Source of the DNA: Reichenbachiella agariperforans | GTDB taxonomy: Bacteria; Bacteroidota; Bacteroidia; Cytophagales; Cyclobacteriaceae | Assembly: GCF_900142205.1 (NCBI RefSeq) | Contig: NZ_FRAA01000008.1 | Location: 124,001-188,000 of the forward strand | Length of the DNA: 64,000 nucleotides | Direction of reading: 5' to 3' | Shown: one piece after another, positions 36,879 through 46,209 of the stretch | How positions within the stretch are numbered: the first letter of the stretch is position 1 | Layout of the letters: the number at the start of each line of letters is the position of its first letter | Position numbers and translations under genes: made by a program | Notes under the pieces: generated by a model | Databases searched by the model: none | What the model was told of the DNA's origin: nothing | Seen by the model: the letters and a program-made list of their open reading frames with translations, nothing else

Positions 36879-37568
36879 TTATACTTTGGCGTAATCCATG
36901 ATTTCCATCAGATTGGAGACGACATGTGTCGCGCCCAAAGCTGTCAATTCTTCGCGGCTGTACATGTTGGACGCTACGCCTACGATGTACTTGCACTGGG
37001 CATTGAGTCCCTCTTCCATATCGGATTGGGTATCCCCTACTTTGACGACTCGCTGTGCGTCTGTGATTCCAAAATGCGCCATGATCTTTTGGATCATCTC
37101 TGGCGAGGGTCTGCCCGATTCTACTTCATCACTGGTCACTGTGAAATCGATCAAATCACTTCCAGTCCAGCCTAGACGCTTGAGCAATAGGTCCACAATC
37201 TCCCGACTATAGCCAGTATCTAGGGCTACTTTGATCCCACGGTTGTGTAGTTCTGCAAATAACTCTACCGCTCCTGGAAAAGCCTTTATTTCATCTGTCT
37301 CTTCGTATTTTTTGATCAAAATCTTAAAAAAATCTGCATTGACTGCCTCACGCTCTTCATCACTAGTCTCAGGCGCATGCGCATCAATCAACTGATTGAT
37401 GCCTTCGGTTTTGTTCATCCCACCCACTGCTCTAAACACCTCTTCCAACTCCAGATGGATGCCGACTCTTTCCAATGCTTTTTTCACACACTGATACACT
37501 GTTTTTCCTTCTTCTACTGTGGTGCCAGCCATGTCAAATACGACCAGCTCTATTCCGTTCAAATTCAT
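36879..37568 (-). CDS. Phosphonatase-like HAD hydrolase (TIGR03351 type)
   Basis: A 229-residue cytoplasmic HAD enzyme close to PhnX, which cleaves the C-P bond of phosphonoacetaldehyde to acetaldehyde and phosphate. The nucleophile motif is the phosphonatase-specific FDMAGTT (Asp12) instead of DxDxT. Lys53 in GGMNKTEG lies in the cap at the position of the Schiff-base lysine of PhnX. The third motif has Arg (SGRPSPEMI), and KVGDTQSDMEEG supplies the acidic residues. All catalytic features of a phosphonatase are thus present. TIGR03351 members are typically found with FAD oxidoreductases instead of phnW, as here. It follows the ammonia-lyase-like gene by 31 bp. Confidence 0.9.
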   Translation of the reverse strand: MNLNGIELVVFDMAGTTVEEGKTVYQCVKKALERVGIHLELEEVFRAVGGMNKTEGINQLIDAHAPETSDEEREAVNADFFKILIKKYEETDEIKAFPGAVELFAELHNRGIKVALDTGYSREIVDLLLKRLGWTGSDLIDFTVTSDEVESGRPSPEMIQKIMAHFGITDAQRVVKVGDTQSDMEEGLNAQCKYIVGVASNMYSREELTALGATHVVSNLMEIMDYAKV

Positions 37569-37599
37569 ATATCTATATTATAATGCCGAAGCACAATGG

Positions 37600-38967
37600 T
37601 TAATTTTTTATTAAGCTTTTGAAAATCTGTCTGAAGCTCTCCAGTATAAAATCCGCTTCGTCCTGACTGATGATCAAGGGAGGATGCAGTGTGACCACAT
37701 TGGTATCGATCACTTTGAATGACAAGCCTTTGGACAGGCCATATTCCAATACCGCATTCGCTAAAGTTGGGTTCCGTTCTTTGGACTTCTTTGAGGTCAC
37801 CAGATCTATCGACAGGAGCAAACCGATCCCGTCCACATGACCGATCTGATCATATGCAGCTGCCATCTCTTGCAATCCTTTGAGCAGGTAGCTACCCAAT
37901 GATTCCGCACGTGACACCAATTCTTCTTGCTGAATGAAGTCAATGGTCGCATGCCCCGCTGCTGCACTAATCGGACTCTTCTCATGCGTAAAATGCCCGA
38001 TCGAATAATCTGCCACGACGTTGTATTTGTCCTTGGTCAAGATACCTGCAAACGGCAGTATTCCTCCGCCTAGAGACTTGCCCACTACCAATACATCAGG
38101 GGTGACATAGTGCTCCGCGGCAAACATTTTACCCGTTCGCCCCATGCCACACACGATTTCATCAAAGATCAAAAATGCGCCGTACTCATCGCAAAGTGTT
38201 CTCACAGTCTGCCAATATCTAGCTGTCGGGATAAAAGGCGTAGATGCCACAGGCGTCCCGACCACCGCTGCGATATCTGGATTGTTCTGAAACACCACAC
38301 GCAGCTGATCAAGATAGGCAGCATCGATGGCATCTGTATCAGCAGGATCTATACCCCAGGGATTGCGGTAATAGTTCGGGAACTCCACGAAAAATGCACC
38401 CGGCACCATGGGCCCCACGCCAGTCGTCCAGTGGGCATTGCCACTGAGCGTCGCTGCTTGAAAGGTGCTGCCATGAAATTGATTCCAAAAGGAAACTGTC
38501 TTCCACTTGCCCGTCACACGCTTGGCGAGCATCACGGCCATCTCTATGGCTTCCGATCCTCCCGGACAAAACAACACCCGGTCCAGTTCCTCAGGTGCCA
38601 TCGACACCAACTTCTCTGCAAAATCCACCGTCACCTGTGCCGTGTAGCGTCTCGGAGCAAAACTCAACTGATCGTCCAGTTGACGTTTGATGGCTGCTAC
38701 GACAGCAGGGTTGTTGTACCCGATGTGGTGTACGCCATTGCCATGCAGGTCGAAGTAGCGCTTGCCGTCATGGTCGAAGATGTAAGCGCCCTCTGCCCTC
38801 TCGATGACATTCATCACAGGCGAAGACAATGCTTGGTGCAAAAAAATATTGGCATCACGATTCAATATCGTCCGTGACGCTTGACTCAGGGATTCGGCCT
38901 TTCGGCTCTGCACCCCAGACTTGTGCGTATCTCCTTGCTGTACGAAGGAGGCAGTCATGTTACTCAT
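37600..38967 (-). CDS. pbfA: Class III PLP enzyme, probable 1-hydroxy-2-aminoethylphosphonate ammonia-lyase
   Basis: A 455-residue class-III-aminotransferase-fold protein. PLP features: FCPGGSEAIEMA, IFDEIVCGMGRTGKMF (Asp269 for the pyridine nitrogen) and VVGKSLGGGILPFAG with Lys297 as the Schiff-base residue. PbfA, an ammonia-lyase of this fold, converts (R)-1-hydroxy-2-aminoethylphosphonate to phosphonoacetaldehyde and is found in phosphonate loci with PhnX-type hydrolases. The neighbour here is such a hydrolase, so this is the favoured call over an ordinary omega-aminotransferase. The start ATG lies 8 nt inside the upstream phosphoesterase gene (ATGAGTAA); a second ATG nine bases later would sit just past that stop. 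Confidence 0.72.
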   Translation of the reverse strand: MSNMTASFVQQGDTHKSGVQSRKAESLSQASRTILNRDANIFLHQALSSPVMNVIERAEGAYIFDHDGKRYFDLHGNGVHHIGYNNPAVVAAIKRQLDDQLSFAPRRYTAQVTVDFAEKLVSMAPEELDRVLFCPGGSEAIEMAVMLAKRVTGKWKTVSFWNQFHGSTFQAATLSGNAHWTTGVGPMVPGAFFVEFPNYYRNPWGIDPADTDAIDAAYLDQLRVVFQNNPDIAAVVGTPVASTPFIPTARYWQTVRTLCDEYGAFLIFDEIVCGMGRTGKMFAAEHYVTPDVLVVGKSLGGGILPFAGILTKDKYNVVADYSIGHFTHEKSPISAAAGHATIDFIQQEELVSRAESLGSYLLKGLQEMAAAYDQIGHVDGIGLLLSIDLVTSKKSKERNPTLANAVLEYGLSKGLSFKVIDTNVVTLHPPLIISQDEADFILESFRQIFKSLIKN

Positions 38968-40843
38968 GGTTGGTTGATTTATTGAGTTTAAATATGTCTT
39001 TCATTCGGCCTTCGCTATCGTACATGCGCAGCTCCAGCTCGTCCCCAAACACCTCGATGGTCAAGTAGTGATGTCCCCTGAATGTCTTGGCACTGAACCA
39101 TGAACGAGTCGGTGCAAAATCCTCCAAATTACCGCCTGCACCACCGGCTTGGACATAAGTCACACCTTTGGTTTTGGTGACTTTGTTGTCCAATATCTGA
39201 TGGGTCCGCTGATAGGTATGCAGGTGACCGAAGAAGACCATGTCCACACCATACTTTTCGTAGAGTGGCACGATGGGCTTGATCTCTGGGTCGCCCATGG
39301 AGGTAGACTCCTTCCAACTGTCACCATAGTCGTCCTCATCCGAAGAATAGGGTGCATGATGATGCGCCACGAACTTCCACTCAGCAGTAGAGTGCTGTAG
39401 CTGTTCCTCTAGCCAGACATACTGCTCCGCTCCCTCCGCAAACTGATCCTTTCGGTTGCTATCGAGCATGAAGAACTCCGCATTGCCAAAGGTGAATTTG
39501 TAGTAGGCCTTGTCCTTGTACGGCAAGATGTGGTACTGATTGAACCAATACAGATCACCCTCTCCATTGCCCGCAACTGGATACACCGGAATGCGTGAGG
39601 TCAGTTGACTCATGGCATGGAAGTACTCATAGTTCCACTGGAACTTGTTGGCCTCTTGACCGCCATCAGTCAAGTCTCCAAGATTGAGCAAAAACTCAGG
39701 TCGCTCGTCCCAAAGCAACTTGGACACACGGTTGTTGACATGTGGGCGCGCCTCCGTATCACCAATCACCGAGAAGGTGAAAGATGCTGGCGCAACCTCC
39801 CCAGTTTTGAAGGTCGAAATTCCGCTTTCTATCACCTGCCCATCCTTGGTAGTTGATTTGATGTTGTAGAAATAAGCTTGACCCGGCTCTAGGTTTTTGA
39901 ATACGTATTGATTGATGTTGCTGCCTTCAATTGTGCCTGTTTCGCGGTTGCTTTTTAGGGTCTCTAGCTTCACACTTTCCGTCAAGGGCACAGAAGTCCC
40001 GTACTCAATCACTGTATTGGTGGGTTCGCTGGTTTCCCAGACGACCCCCATCTGGGTAGGCGTACCCATCTGTAGGTAAGGTCCAGCATTGTAATGAAAT
40101 AGGTCTGGGTAGAGCTTGCCTTCTATGGTCAGGTTTTGAAAGTCTTCGAAGTTCTTTTCAATCTCCTTTTTGCTCAAAGCCTGACGATACAGTCGCTGAC
40201 ACTTCAACAAATCTCCCATCTGCATGTAGGGCTCATGAGAGAGGTAGGCAGCATTCTCCAACTGCATGACTTTCGGGTCGTATTGCATGATTTTACCGAC
40301 TTTCATCTGAGCTTTCAGTTCGCCATTGAGGTAGAGTTTCATGAACTGCCCGTCATAGGTGGCTACCAGATGTGCCCAGTAATTCTTCCATCCGCGTCCC
40401 TCCACTTCAACATTCAGCGCGCTAGAAAACGCCGACTCCTGATCTTTGAGTGTAAAAACTACCTGACGACCATAGACACCCAGCAACCACAGCGGATCTT
40501 GCTCCTGATGCTGATAACGATAGGTGGTCATGATGCCCACCTCTTGATTGACATGATAGAGCAACCAGAGTTCCACCGAAAAAGCCTCCGTTGGCACTCG
40601 CTCAGAAGGAAAAAACCCTTCGACTCGCTCCGTCGGATCTTGACCGAAAAACTCAAACGGATAGGTCTTGTATTTCAAAGGAGCAACGGGTGACTTAGGC
40701 GATTCTAATCTTGGCCCGATGGGGTTATTGGCATGGCGATCCAGCGTATAGTCTGGCCAAAACCACCATTCGCTGAGGGCGTCCTGTGCTCGCGAAAATT
40801 GTACTGTTCCTATTAAAACAACTAGAATTAATAATCTTTTCAT
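38960..40843 (-). CDS. Secreted LamG-type metallophosphoesterase (purple-acid-phosphatase-like)
   Basis: A 627-residue exported enzyme; the ATG at 40841-40843 gives the signal MKRLLILVVLIGTVQFSRAQ and overlaps the PhoX stop (ATGA). An N-terminal concanavalin/LamG-like domain (about 55-215; SVELWLLYHVNQEVGIMTTY, WAHLVATYDGQFMKLYLNGE) precedes a fibronectin-III-like purple acid phosphatase N-domain (about 245-335) and a calcineurin-like catalytic domain with GDTEARPHVNN, NLGDLTDGG, GNGEGD in place of GNHD, AHHHAPYSSDEDD and GHLHTYQRTH. The usual GNHD His appears changed, which is unusual. It should hydrolyse phosphomonoesters or diesters outside the cytoplasm; the LamG domain may hold a glycan or lipid-linked substrate. 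Confidence 0.88.
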   Translation of the reverse strand: MKRLLILVVLIGTVQFSRAQDALSEWWFWPDYTLDRHANNPIGPRLESPKSPVAPLKYKTYPFEFFGQDPTERVEGFFPSERVPTEAFSVELWLLYHVNQEVGIMTTYRYQHQEQDPLWLLGVYGRQVVFTLKDQESAFSSALNVEVEGRGWKNYWAHLVATYDGQFMKLYLNGELKAQMKVGKIMQYDPKVMQLENAAYLSHEPYMQMGDLLKCQRLYRQALSKKEIEKNFEDFQNLTIEGKLYPDLFHYNAGPYLQMGTPTQMGVVWETSEPTNTVIEYGTSVPLTESVKLETLKSNRETGTIEGSNINQYVFKNLEPGQAYFYNIKSTTKDGQVIESGISTFKTGEVAPASFTFSVIGDTEARPHVNNRVSKLLWDERPEFLLNLGDLTDGGQEANKFQWNYEYFHAMSQLTSRIPVYPVAGNGEGDLYWFNQYHILPYKDKAYYKFTFGNAEFFMLDSNRKDQFAEGAEQYVWLEEQLQHSTAEWKFVAHHHAPYSSDEDDYGDSWKESTSMGDPEIKPIVPLYEKYGVDMVFFGHLHTYQRTHQILDNKVTKTKGVTYVQAGGAGGNLEDFAPTRSWFSAKTFRGHHYLTIEVFGDELELRMYDSEGRMKDIFKLNKSTNHE

Positions 40844-42195
40844 GCTTTGTCTCTCAATTGATCCCAAGGCCCTGTGATGGCCATGGTGAGCCCTTCTTCT
40901 TGTACATTGACGAATAGTGTTTTGCCGGATGGCGAAAAACATACGCCCGTGAGCTCTGATTTGGAGCCTACATTTCTACCAATGTTGTAGATCTCTCCGT
41001 CCGGCTTGATGCCTCGGATGTAGGCATCCGCTACATCCTCCACCAAGATCACATCACCCCATGGTGAAACGGTCAGGTTGTCGCAGAACTTCAGTATCTC
41101 GGTATCATTGGGTTCTGCAAACAAAGTCAAAACACCGGGCTGTTCGGCTTCCCGATCAGTCCCCTCAAACGGACTCGGTTTGTATTTGAACACCTGACCT
41201 GAGCGGTTCTTGCCGCCATTGGTACAGGCAAAATAGACCTCCTCGTTACCATACCACATGCCTTCGCCTCTATCAAAAACAGCCGCTCCCGCTTCGAAAC
41301 CTCTGTGGCGCAAATCATCCGCTGGGCTTTCGACATTGTCAAGCGTCATCCATTCCACAGCAAGTGACTGGCCAACTGCCAGCGCCTGTTGTTCAATATT
41401 TCGTGTATCAAAGCTCAACTGGTCTTTGATAACCAAGGCCTGTAGCACGCCTCCTTCATGGAGCTCTCCCGGCACATGAGGCAGGTAACGATAGATCAAA
41501 CTGTCGTGCTGATCCTCGGTCTGATAGACTATGCCAGTACTGGGATCTACAGCCACCGCTTCGTGGTTGAAGCGACCCATCGCCTTGATGGGCTTAGGTA
41601 CGATCAATCCTGTGCCACTGACAGGAATCTCAAAATTGTATCCATGAGACTGCTCATTTTCTTCGCCTTGTGGCGTAGTGTCTTCCTCACAGGTGATCCA
41701 GGTGTTCCATGGAGTCGGTCCACCTGCGCAGTTGCGATTGGTACCGATCAGACTCAAAAACTGCTTCTCGACTTCCTGCTTCTCTTCGTCAAATACCACA
41801 GTAGTCGTACCTCCTAGACTTGGGTTTTTCCCAAATCCATGGTCATAAAACTGCTCTTTGTGCAACAGATCAAACAGCTCCAAATCTTTGCCAAATGGAC
41901 CAAATTCAATGGGATTAGGGCTGTTCTCATGGTTGCGGATGAGGACGACTTTTCCATCCAAATCAAAAGCCGCCATGCCATCTGCTCTGCTCGGTACAAA
42001 GAATCCATCTGACATTTTTTCTCCCCACTGAGAGATGATCTTTGCCTCAAATCCTTCTGGTAATTCCAACCATTGATTGGCAGCTGTCATGGTTTCATTT
42101 TTGGCAAACGAACAATGGGTCAGGTACTGTGCTAGTCCTGCAAATCCTATGGAAACTACTGCAGACTGCTTGATAAATTTTCTTCTTGAATTCAT
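40840..42195 (-). CDS. phoX: PhoX-family alkaline phosphatase
   Basis: A 451-residue protein with a Tat-like signal (NSRRKFIKQSAVVSIGFAGL). PhoX enzymes are Ca2+/Fe-dependent phosphatases releasing phosphate from many organic phosphoesters. DUF839/PhoX signatures are visible: LIRNHENSP, NPSLGGTTTVVFD, NRNCAGGPTPWNTWITCEED, GRFNHEAVAVDPSTGIVYQTED, and FEAGAAVFDRGEGMWYGNEE. It overlaps both neighbours by ATGA junctions, so it is translated as part of the operon. Length is near the shorter PhoX subgroup. Confidence 0.92.
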   Translation of the reverse strand: MNSRRKFIKQSAVVSIGFAGLAQYLTHCSFAKNETMTAANQWLELPEGFEAKIISQWGEKMSDGFFVPSRADGMAAFDLDGKVVLIRNHENSPNPIEFGPFGKDLELFDLLHKEQFYDHGFGKNPSLGGTTTVVFDEEKQEVEKQFLSLIGTNRNCAGGPTPWNTWITCEEDTTPQGEENEQSHGYNFEIPVSGTGLIVPKPIKAMGRFNHEAVAVDPSTGIVYQTEDQHDSLIYRYLPHVPGELHEGGVLQALVIKDQLSFDTRNIEQQALAVGQSLAVEWMTLDNVESPADDLRHRGFEAGAAVFDRGEGMWYGNEEVYFACTNGGKNRSGQVFKYKPSPFEGTDREAEQPGVLTLFAEPNDTEILKFCDNLTVSPWGDVILVEDVADAYIRGIKPDGEIYNIGRNVGSKSELTGVCFSPSGKTLFVNVQEEGLTMAITGPWDQLRDKA

Positions 42196-43286
42196 AGTGC
42201 TGGATTGGGATGGATGGACACTGGATTGCTTCTTTCGTAGGTCGAGCTATCAAATGTGACTTGGAAAGTACTGAATGGATTGATTTCTTTGATATAGTAA
42301 TCTGTGGTGATCACCTGTGCGCCTGAGCGTTTGGCAGCCTCGAATCGCTCGTAGTTGTTCTTCCTCGCTTCATCTGTATTGGCATCTGCGCGGGTTCTGA
42401 CCATGTAGCCTTTTTTGACTCGCTCTCTGATTTCCTGCTCCTGCTCAATCGGATCATTCATGATGAAAAATGCAGCCATAGGGTGCGTCTCTTCTACATC
42501 CACGAACATCGGTTTGCTCGCTACGTCACCTTGCAAATACTGCTCAGTTAGTTCACGACCTGCATCGAAGACAAACAAAACTTTCCCTCTCGAAGCGTCC
42601 AATGCTGGCCAGCCAGTAGTCAAGACCGCTTCCCTCAAACTCGCTGCTGATCCCTGTACCAGTCCAGGGGTGATCAGCTCTTCATCTGCAAATACAGCTG
42701 CGATCTCCGCATCCAAACTATCCAAAGCCTGTGCATCGAAAGCCGTCACTTCGGTATATCCTGGCTTGTTGATGCCGGAGTTCTTAGGATTGATCGTGAT
42801 GATGATAGGGAAATGGGTAGGATTTGCCATAGACCAGGTCCGTACATCCGACAAACATCCCTTGAAAGTCAAACAGTGACTCCTAAAGTCAATGTCCGGG
42901 ATATGAAAAGTTTTGATGCCCCGAGTCGACAACTCATGAGCCGTATCGAATGGTAAGGCTGGGATTCCCAGAGAATCCATCAACTGCAAAGCCAAAGGCT
43001 GCTGAAAACGCCCTCCTTCTGGGTCATACACGACATCTATTTCCAGATTCCTCAGTCCCAAATCCAACTGCTGATCGAGTGGCAGGTGTCTGTAGTCCAA
43101 GCCCATCGCACCAGAGTCTTCTTGAATCAACAATTGCATCAGGGCGGGTTCTATACCGCTCTTGTAACTGTTGTGGCTACCGATGACTTGCATTTGGTTG
43201 AGCTTGATTGGTACTTGGGTTTCTTGCTTGGGTTGGCAGGCGATTGCTGTCAGGAAGAGAAAGAATATGGGGGTCAAATGTTTCAT
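42192..43286 (-). CDS. PI-PLC-like phosphodiesterase lipoprotein (Ca2+-dependent type)
   Basis: A 364-residue lipoprotein (MKHLTPIFFLFLTAIACQPK). It matches the bacterial Ca2+-dependent phosphatidylinositol-specific phospholipase C1-like group: QVIGSHNSYKSG with the first catalytic His, LRNLEIDVVYDPEGGRF with metal-binding acidic residues, FHIPDIDFRSHCLTFKGCL, and FPIIITINPKNSG. Such enzymes cleave a phospholipid between glycerol and the phosphorylated head group. An in-frame ATG 48 bp upstream overlaps the preceding stop (ATGA) and could be used, but the later one gives a proper lipobox. In this operon it may release head groups or cleave phosphono- or phosphodiester lipids. Confidence 0.87.
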   Translation of the reverse strand: MKHLTPIFFLFLTAIACQPKQETQVPIKLNQMQVIGSHNSYKSGIEPALMQLLIQEDSGAMGLDYRHLPLDQQLDLGLRNLEIDVVYDPEGGRFQQPLALQLMDSLGIPALPFDTAHELSTRGIKTFHIPDIDFRSHCLTFKGCLSDVRTWSMANPTHFPIIITINPKNSGINKPGYTEVTAFDAQALDSLDAEIAAVFADEELITPGLVQGSAASLREAVLTTGWPALDASRGKVLFVFDAGRELTEQYLQGDVASKPMFVDVEETHPMAAFFIMNDPIEQEQEIRERVKKGYMVRTRADANTDEARKNNYERFEAAKRSGAQVITTDYYIKEINPFSTFQVTFDSSTYERSNPVSIHPNPAL

Positions 43287-43330
43287 GAATATAAAATGAT
43301 TAATTGCTAAATTCTTTTGGGTTGGGTGAA

Positions 43331-44998
43331 TCATTGGTGCGTTAAGGTTAGACTATCCATCAATTGATTTTCCAGATCATAGGCTCTGAAAGTCAATGAT
43401 TTGCCTTGTACTGTAGCTATACCATAGTGGTGTTTTTTGATGACGGTATCCATGACTGGCCAGTCGGACAAACCCGAAGGTTCAAGACCTCCTCCTCCAC
43501 CACCTACAACCAGAAACGCTGTCTTTTGCGCTCCAAACTGACGGATCAATCGCTCATAGTCATGGCTGTGTCCAGCGACCACTAGATCGATGCGAGTGGA
43601 TTCAAAAAGCGGCTCTAGGAGTTCCAGTATAGATACCTCACCGTGATAGCCTGGCCAACCTTGTGAGTAAGGCGGATGATGCAATACAATCCATCGCCAC
43701 TCCGCTGACACCCAAGCGGATGAATGAATCTGCTCAATAAACCAATCGTACTGCGCAGAGCCCTCTGGTATCCCAACAGGAAACCGTTCATCAGGATCCA
43801 ATGCAATGAAAGCACAATTGCCCTCAGTCCATGAGAAATACTGCTTTTGATGAGGCAAAGCAGCAAACTCAAAGTAATTCTTTGGATGGAGGTCATCGTA
43901 ATACCCGTCATAATCATGATTGCCCGGCACTGGATAATGCACAAAAGTGGACTGACTCAAGGCCTCTACAAACTGTAAATATGCGAAACGGTCACTACCC
44001 TGATCAACAAGATCCCCTGCTCCTAAACCGAAGGCGGGTTCATGTTCATTCATACGAGATATAAGCTGCCCAAATGTTGTCCAACCTCCTTGGCTATCTC
44101 CCCAGAGTGCCAATTGGAAAGTGTCCTTTACCATTTGTTTTTGGAAACTATAGATCTGCGATTGCGTCTTTCCTTGTTGTATTTGGTAATAGATTATGTT
44201 CTCAAAGGATGGAAAAGAAGTCAGAAAATTCCCTGAAACACCTGAGACCGTTTTGTGCAGATTGAGATCTAAAGAATCTTTTCCGAATCGGAGGATTGCC
44301 TGCTCTATTCCCTCAGATTGCCACCTTAGGTAGAGACTATCATTGGCTGCTTGCCAGTAGGGATCGGTAAGCATGGCTGGATATACTGACAAATCTGCTT
44401 GTTTCAAATCTGGATGAATCAAGCTGAGCTTTCGCTCTGTGATCCACTGATCGTAATGTTTTTGTTGGGTGCTCTGATAGTCTGACCAGCCCTTTTGAGC
44501 AATCCATTGGACACTTCTGAGCCCACCCTCCATGGCGTTGTTGAGCACTCGAATCGTGATTTCTGTAGGTTGATTGGATGTAGCATGAATGGGAAAATAT
44601 TCTCCTGTCAATCGATGAGCACGCTGGCCATTGAGCCAAAGCTGTGCGCCATCATCGGCACGAATGTGCAGTACGCCGTTATCGAGTGGCACAGAGGTTC
44701 TGTACCAAATCGGTGAATTGGGCAGTAGGATTCGATGTGGGAGTGTTACAGACTCGCTACTATCAAAGGACGGTATGGTGGGATTCAAGCCTCCAACCGT
44801 ATCTGTGGCAATTACCTGCCAGTCTTGATTGACATCCATGCCAACCATCATAGGCAAATGCAGCAGAGAGTCCAACCTTGCATTGGCTGTCAAGTCTCCT
44901 AATAACACATCCGAATAAGTAGGAATGGGGAAATGAGTCTGAGGGCTACTACACCCCCAGACAAACAAAATTACAAACGTAACAACTAGTCTATTCAT
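43331..44998 (-). CDS. Metallophosphoesterase lipoprotein with N-terminal beta-domain
   Basis: A 555-residue lipoprotein (lipobox VILFVWGCSSP). The N-terminal part (about 25-270) is beta-rich with a jelly-roll-like segment (VLHIRADDGAQLWLNGQRAH). The calcineurin-like catalytic domain shows every metal-ligand block: LALWGDSQGG, GLGAGDLVDQGSD, VPGNHDYDG, IVLHHPPYSQG and VAGHSHDYERL. The intact GNHD contrasts with the altered block in the LamG-type enzyme of this operon. Likely a secreted phosphomonoesterase or diesterase. Separated from the preceding hydrolase gene by 9 bp. Confidence 0.9.
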   Translation of the reverse strand: MNRLVVTFVILFVWGCSSPQTHFPIPTYSDVLLGDLTANARLDSLLHLPMMVGMDVNQDWQVIATDTVGGLNPTIPSFDSSESVTLPHRILLPNSPIWYRTSVPLDNGVLHIRADDGAQLWLNGQRAHRLTGEYFPIHATSNQPTEITIRVLNNAMEGGLRSVQWIAQKGWSDYQSTQQKHYDQWITERKLSLIHPDLKQADLSVYPAMLTDPYWQAANDSLYLRWQSEGIEQAILRFGKDSLDLNLHKTVSGVSGNFLTSFPSFENIIYYQIQQGKTQSQIYSFQKQMVKDTFQLALWGDSQGGWTTFGQLISRMNEHEPAFGLGAGDLVDQGSDRFAYLQFVEALSQSTFVHYPVPGNHDYDGYYDDLHPKNYFEFAALPHQKQYFSWTEGNCAFIALDPDERFPVGIPEGSAQYDWFIEQIHSSAWVSAEWRWIVLHHPPYSQGWPGYHGEVSILELLEPLFESTRIDLVVAGHSHDYERLIRQFGAQKTAFLVVGGGGGGLEPSGLSDWPVMDTVIKKHHYGIATVQGKSLTFRAYDLENQLMDSLTLTHQ

Positions 44999-45007
44999 AA
45001 ATCACTA

Positions 45008-46084
45008 CTACTGAATTGCTCCCTGCACTGCCTCACCAGCTTTAGGTTGCTTGTATTTTTCTCCCAGAGCCTCCATGACAGTACGCGCCACTTGGTTTTG
45101 GTAAAACTGCCCTTCTTCTTTTATTTCACCTTTAGTAGGGGTATCTGGTCCCATCACTGCTATCCAGATTTCACCAGCATCTTTGATGCGGTTGCCATGG
45201 TGCTGCCAAGTTTTCTTTGGGTGTGTGCCACGGCCGTGATCCGTTGTGATGATCAGAGTCGTCTTGCCTTTGTACTGTTCCTGAGACTGTGCATAATCCC
45301 ATAGCTCTTTGATATAAGCATCCGTTTGCTTCGCAGATTTCAAATACTGGTCGTACTCGCCATCATGAGCAAAATCATCCGTCTCACCGTAGGCGACATA
45401 GAGCACCTTAGGCTTGTTTTTCTTCATGTACTCCATGGCATAGTGATGGGTAAACACATCCAACCGAACGCCACCCCAAGGGCCTCTGATCTCGTCCTGA
45501 ATCTTGTTCAAGAAAGACTCGGTCTCGTTAGGACTATCAGTTGCTTTCTCAAACCCGGCATTGATTGGGAGACCACTGCGCTCCCTGTTGATGATGTAGG
45601 GGAACACATCCCAAGAGCCGAAGGCTGCTACTTGCCCCTTGTATTTTTTGGTATTGTTGAGATGCTCTAGAATGGTGACATTGGGATTGTTGATTTTATC
45701 GTTGCTACTGATGTTTTCGTCATCTGCAAAACCCGTCAATATCTCGTTATAGCCTGGGTATGAAAACCACATTTGGTTGCTGCAGTCTACCTTATTTCCA
45801 TACTTCCTATTGCCATAGAGTTGCCCCTCTGCTGCGATGGTGTTCCAAAAGAAAGGCATCAACATTTCTCTTCTTTGTAGTGGATCATTGACCCAAAATG
45901 CTTCGGTCAGTTCTTCTGGATTCTCGACATATTTAGAATCATCAACTAATAAAGAGTCCGCTCCACCGAACAATTCTTGCCATCTCAAACCATCAAGAGA
46001 TACGAGTATGACATTTTCTGTTTTCTGCGCCAAGCTCATAATTGACATTGAGCATAGTAGGCACAGTATTGATATTTTTTTCAT
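45008..46084 (-). CDS. Alkaline-phosphatase-superfamily phosphodiesterase/sulfatase-like hydrolase
   Basis: A 358-residue secreted protein (signal CSMSIMSLAQ). Metal-binding motifs of the alkaline phosphatase superfamily are in place: NVILVSLDGLRWQELF (Asp), the substrate-region WFSYPGYNEILTGF, YVAYGETDDFAHDGEYDQY (Asp and His), LIITTDHGRG (Asp-His) and the later WQHHGN (His). It resembles nucleotide pyrophosphatase/phosphodiesterases more than sulfatases (no CxPxR). In this locus it probably cleaves phosphodiesters or phosphonate esters at the surface or in the periplasm. First enzyme gene after susD, with a hairpin between. Confidence 0.88.
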   Translation of the reverse strand: MKKISILCLLCSMSIMSLAQKTENVILVSLDGLRWQELFGGADSLLVDDSKYVENPEELTEAFWVNDPLQRREMLMPFFWNTIAAEGQLYGNRKYGNKVDCSNQMWFSYPGYNEILTGFADDENISSNDKINNPNVTILEHLNNTKKYKGQVAAFGSWDVFPYIINRERSGLPINAGFEKATDSPNETESFLNKIQDEIRGPWGGVRLDVFTHHYAMEYMKKNKPKVLYVAYGETDDFAHDGEYDQYLKSAKQTDAYIKELWDYAQSQEQYKGKTTLIITTDHGRGTHPKKTWQHHGNRIKDAGEIWIAVMGPDTPTKGEIKEEGQFYQNQVARTVMEALGEKYKQPKAGEAVQGAIQ

Positions 46085-46153
46085 CCTTAAAGTATTGTGT
46101 TTTTTGACAAAATTTGATTGCTAGTGTGCTAGACATCATTATATCGAAAAGAC

Positions 46154-46193
46154 AAACCACCCCGTCTCTTATTCAGAGGTGAAGGGGTGGTTT
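46154..46193 (-). terminator. Hairpin between susD and the first hydrolase gene of the phosphonate locus
   Basis: A perfect 10-bp stem AAACCACCCC / GGGGTGGTTT (46154-46163 with 46184-46193) has a 20-nt apical region that itself pairs CTCT / AGAG. On the minus strand the tail is TTTGTCTTTT, a weak U-tract. It may act as a partial terminator or stabiliser, keeping susCD mRNA above that of the enzymes. The pectin locus has a hairpin at the equivalent junction (19176-19218). Confidence 0.65.
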
Positions 46194-46209
46194 TTATATC
46201 CTTATCGTA

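Noticed and set aside
37600-38967. 2-aminoethylphosphonate transaminase (PhnW)
   Set aside because: PhnW is a class V enzyme; this protein has class III motifs, which fit the ammonia-lyase family.
45008-46084. Sulfatase
   Set aside because: No CxPxR or SxPxR maturation motif; the metal-binding motifs fit a phosphodiesterase of the same superfamily.
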